From positions 124,001 to 188,000 of the forward strand of contig JANLFN010000006.1 in the NCBI GenBank assembly GCA_024655885.1: a stretch of DNA of 64,000 nt. The letters are read 5' to 3'. Positions within the stretch are counted from its first letter, which is position 1; every line of letters begins with the position of its first letter. This document shows positions 63,289 through 64,000 of the stretch, in pieces. A program made the position numbers and the translations under genes. The notes beneath the pieces are model-generated. The model searched no databases, was not told the DNA's origin, and saw nothing but the letters and a program-made list of their open reading frames with translations. This stretch comes from Eubacteriales bacterium. Lineage in GTDB: Bacteria; Bacillota; Clostridia; Acetivibrionales; JANLFN01.

Positions 63289-63705
63289 TCAGATTAATAT
63301 CCTCTTTAATCCTTTATATAATTCTGGTAGTCTTTTCTCAAGATTAAGAGGCTTCAAATTTCTGTCCGTCCATGCATGAGCTGTTTCGCCGGTAGCTATC
63401 AGGCTTTTGTCAAGACTGTTATAAACCTCATAAGAAAATATTATCCTTACACACGTTAGCTCTACCATCTTGACCCTGATTTCAATTTCATCTTCATATC
63501 TGGCAGGGTTTTTAAAGCAGCACTTTATGTCTGTTAAAGGGAGTAAAATACCCTCACCTTCAATTTTTGAATATGGAAATCCGAGTTTCCTGAAAAAACC
63601 GGTTCTTGCAGCTTCAAACCAAACGGGATAATTAGAGTGATGCACGATTCCCATTTGATCCGTTTCAGCATATCTTACTGTAAATTTTGTCTCTGAAATA
63701 AACAA
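63289..63705 (-). CDS. acyl-CoA thioesterase, YbgC/4-hydroxybenzoyl-CoA thioesterase family (hotdog fold)
   Basis: This 138-residue hotdog protein has the active-site signature YAETDQMGIVHHSNYPVWFE with the catalytic Asp, followed by a normal hotdog core. It hydrolyses acyl-CoA thioesters, usually short-chain or aromatic. The start is TTG immediately after the TGA of the Mrp gene, so translation is coupled. Its own 3' end abuts the Psd remnant, so the last codons may be altered. Confidence 0.9.
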   Translation of the reverse strand: MFISETKFTVRYAETDQMGIVHHSNYPVWFEAARTGFFRKLGFPYSKIEGEGILLPLTDIKCCFKNPARYEDEIEIRVKMVELTCVRIIFSYEVYNSLDKSLIATGETAHAWTDRNLKPLNLEKRLPELYKGLKRILI

Positions 63706-64000
63706 TCAATCACCGCCCAACCTTTTTTCAAGCATTTCTATGCAGCCATCCACATAGTTCTTATCGAATGTTTCAATTTCCCCTTTATCACAAAGAGCTG
63801 CCAGGCCGGGGTCAACAGGCAGCCTGCCCAGAAACGGAATGTTCATTTCCTGTGCGACCTTTTCTGCCTTGCTTTCTCCAAATATGTTTATTCTCTTTCC
63901 ACACTCAGGACAAACTGCATAGCTCATGTTTTCAATGATTCCGAGAATAGGAACATTCATGGTCTTTGCCATATTATAAGCCTTCTTGACTATAAGAGAA
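63706..64000 (-). CDS. Mrp/NBP35-family P-loop iron-sulfur carrier ATPase (partial, C-terminal)
   Basis: This is the last ~97 residues of a ParA/Mrp-like protein, continuing past the right edge. It has VPILGIIENMSYAVCPECGK, with the conserved CxxC that bridges an Fe-S cluster between two monomers, then INIFGESKAEKVAQEMNIPF and GRLPVDPG, all diagnostic. Mrp proteins deliver Fe-S clusters. The Walker motifs lie outside the window. The adjacent NifX-like and Psd-remnant genes suggest an Fe-S/metal operon. Confidence 0.93.
   Translation of the reverse strand, partial: SLIVKKAYNMAKTMNVPILGIIENMSYAVCPECGKRINIFGESKAEKVAQEMNIPFLGRLPVDPGLAALCDKGEIETFDKNYVDGCIEMLEKRLGGD

Noticed and set aside
1-64000. 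CRISPR arrays, phage or plasmid origin
   Set aside because: No regularly spaced repeats with unique spacers, phage structural genes, replication origins or toxin-antitoxin pairs were seen.

Overview
The window looks like the chromosome of an anaerobic, probably spore-forming member of the Clostridia (Firmicutes). This is inferred from AGGAGG-type ribosome binding sites, TTGACA/TATAAT promoters, SLH and copper-amine-oxidase-like 'stalk' domains on secreted proteins, a PAS-GGDEF-HD-GYP protein, lipoprotein-type binding proteins and many corrinoid methyltransferase genes. No rRNA, tRNA or CRISPR array was seen. The genus cannot be fixed from the sequence alone.

Layout. 0-3 kb: a branched-chain amino-acid ABC importer (livJ-livH-livM, minus strand; livM runs off the edge). 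3.4-16.4 kb: a cNMP-binding-like protein, a papain-like amidase, three large exported proteins (YcdB/SLH, PstS-like with a stalk domain, N-acetylmuramoyl-alanine amidase), a 41-residue membrane protein and a c-di-GMP enzyme. 16.6-24.1 kb: two corrinoid-protein/UroD-type methyltransferase modules, each with a GntR/UTRA regulator; the second also has a sugar-type MFS carrier and a long, highly structured RNA leader. 24.2-28.1 kb: an isolated P-type ATPase N domain behind a probable yybP-ykoY (Mn2+) riboswitch, and a MerR-controlled drug-efflux gene. 28.4-36.6 kb: a sulfur locus in which cysK, two trans-sulfuration enzymes and an SsuC-type permease are intact, while a nitrogenase-like subunit, a RACo-like activator, a methyltransferase, a corrinoid protein, an SsuB ATPase and an O-acetylhomoserine sulfhydrylase are all cut by deletions.

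36.7-45.6 kb: a copper-resistance operon (HMA/TauE-SafE/cupredoxin protein, CopA with a coiled-coil tail, CopZ, response regulator, sensor kinase). An IS701-like element with a CTAG duplication sits upstream of it. 46-51 kb: an SLH/cadherin-like surface protein, gene remnants and an exported FAD-dependent reductase. 51-60.6 kb: an MFS carrier, a third corrinoid/UroD pair, a deletion-fused fourth pair and two paralogous PucR-type regulators; a conserved inverted repeat lies before both corrinoid genes. 60.7-64 kb: an IS21-type element with a truncated istA, then a NifX-like protein, a thioesterase and an Mrp ATPase running off the edge.

The main theme is repeated corrinoid-dependent methyl-transfer modules (corrinoid protein plus UroD-family enzyme, with local regulators and carriers), several of them duplicated, recombined or decayed. 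The most interesting signals are the structured leader RNA at 22.9-23.3 kb, the riboswitch/solitary N-domain pair at 24.2-25.0 kb, the UroD subgroup with His-x-Asp where the classic family has His-x-Cys, and the CopA-coiled-coil fusion.
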